From positions 1 through 40,772 of the forward strand of contig CALGXF010000019.1 of NCBI GenBank assembly GCA_937935995.1: DNA of 40,772 bases, read 5' to 3'. The notes beneath the pieces were generated by a model. The model was not told the DNA's origin and searched no databases. It saw only the letters and a list, made by a program, of their open reading frames with translations. This document shows positions 40,739 through 40,772 of the stretch, one piece after another. Numbering within the stretch: position 1 is the first letter of the stretch; every line of letters begins with the position of its first letter. The stretch is from an uncultured Alphaproteobacteria bacterium (GTDB lineage Bacteria > Pseudomonadota > Alphaproteobacteria > CAAHEQ01 > UBA3637). The position numbers and the translations under genes were made by a program.

Positions 40739-40766
40739 TTGATATTAATAATTAAATGATTATACT
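40739..40766 (+). promoter_or_regulatory. Promoter at the right edge for a gene outside the window
   Basis: TTGATA (40739-40744) and TATACT (40761-40766), each a five-of-six match, are spaced by 16 bases. The region after the efflux terminator up to here is AT-rich with no ORF. Confidence 0.5.
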
Positions 40767-40772
40767 TTGTTT

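Noticed and set aside
1..40772. CRISPR arrays or clear rRNA genes.
   Set aside because: No regularly spaced direct repeats of 20-40 bases were seen on either strand, and no rRNA sequence was recognised.

Overview
The window reads as chromosomal DNA from a Gram-negative bacterium of moderate to low GC. The evidence for Gram-negative is an outer-membrane beta-barrel protein, a periplasmic Cu,Zn superoxide dismutase, a tripartite RND efflux pump, a slyX gene with the conserved PPPHY tail, and a large LPS/O-antigen-type glycan locus. The style (compact genes, strong GGAG-type ribosome sites, ATGA-coupled operons, a CCA-encoding tRNA, and LicD, DUF4422 and GT8 glycosyltransferases) would suit an uncultured host-associated alphaproteobacterium. 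That assignment is inference and no marker gene here proves it.

Layout. 1-1116: an outer-membrane protein gene with its own promoter and terminator, preceded by a 13-base C tract. 1364-4677: a tightly overlapped four-gene cassette (radical SAM enzyme, winged-helix plus DPPW methyltransferase-like protein, ASCH protein, nucleotide-kinase-like P-loop protein). It looks like an uncharacterised nucleotide or nucleic-acid modification system. 4674-4998: a candidate small RNA with a strong promoter and terminator, then tRNA-Thr(GGT) with two terminators. 5060-5534: an AT-rich, frameshifted P-loop kinase gene. 5709-8098 (minus strand): a secreted protein, a GDYXXLXY protein and a DUF2157 membrane protein. 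They lie behind a promoter whose 17-bp spacer contains an 11-G homopolymer, a classic architecture for phase variation. 8300-8833: ogt.

8828-23753: a divergent surface-glycan locus. The minus arm carries three glycosyltransferase genes, one of them a GT8-GT4 fusion. The plus arm carries ten genes: DUF4422, a sugar-nucleotide epimerase/dehydratase-like protein, two tandem UDP-galactopyranose mutases, LicD, a methyltransferase, two paralogous GT2 enzymes flanking a GT90/CAP10-like enzyme, and a DUF4422-GT8 fusion. 23794-25535 (minus): a phage-type tail-fibre gene, its small partner and an XRE regulator, sitting between the glycan locus and rfbB-rfbA (25704-27625).

27819-40621 is mostly housekeeping and transport: slyX, a SHOCT-DUF805 membrane protein, sodC, an acyl-ACP thioesterase, a divergent NAD kinase, cstA, an amino-acid permease, a PfkB sugar kinase with an MFS transporter, a stand-alone IS1-type zinc-ribbon/HTH protein, and an RND adaptor plus permease. 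The right edge carries a good promoter for a gene outside the window.

The genes supply surface polysaccharide and its nucleotide sugars, envelope homeostasis and efflux, and one cassette with no obvious described counterpart. All assignments come from reading motifs by eye. No database search, alignment program or folding program was run.
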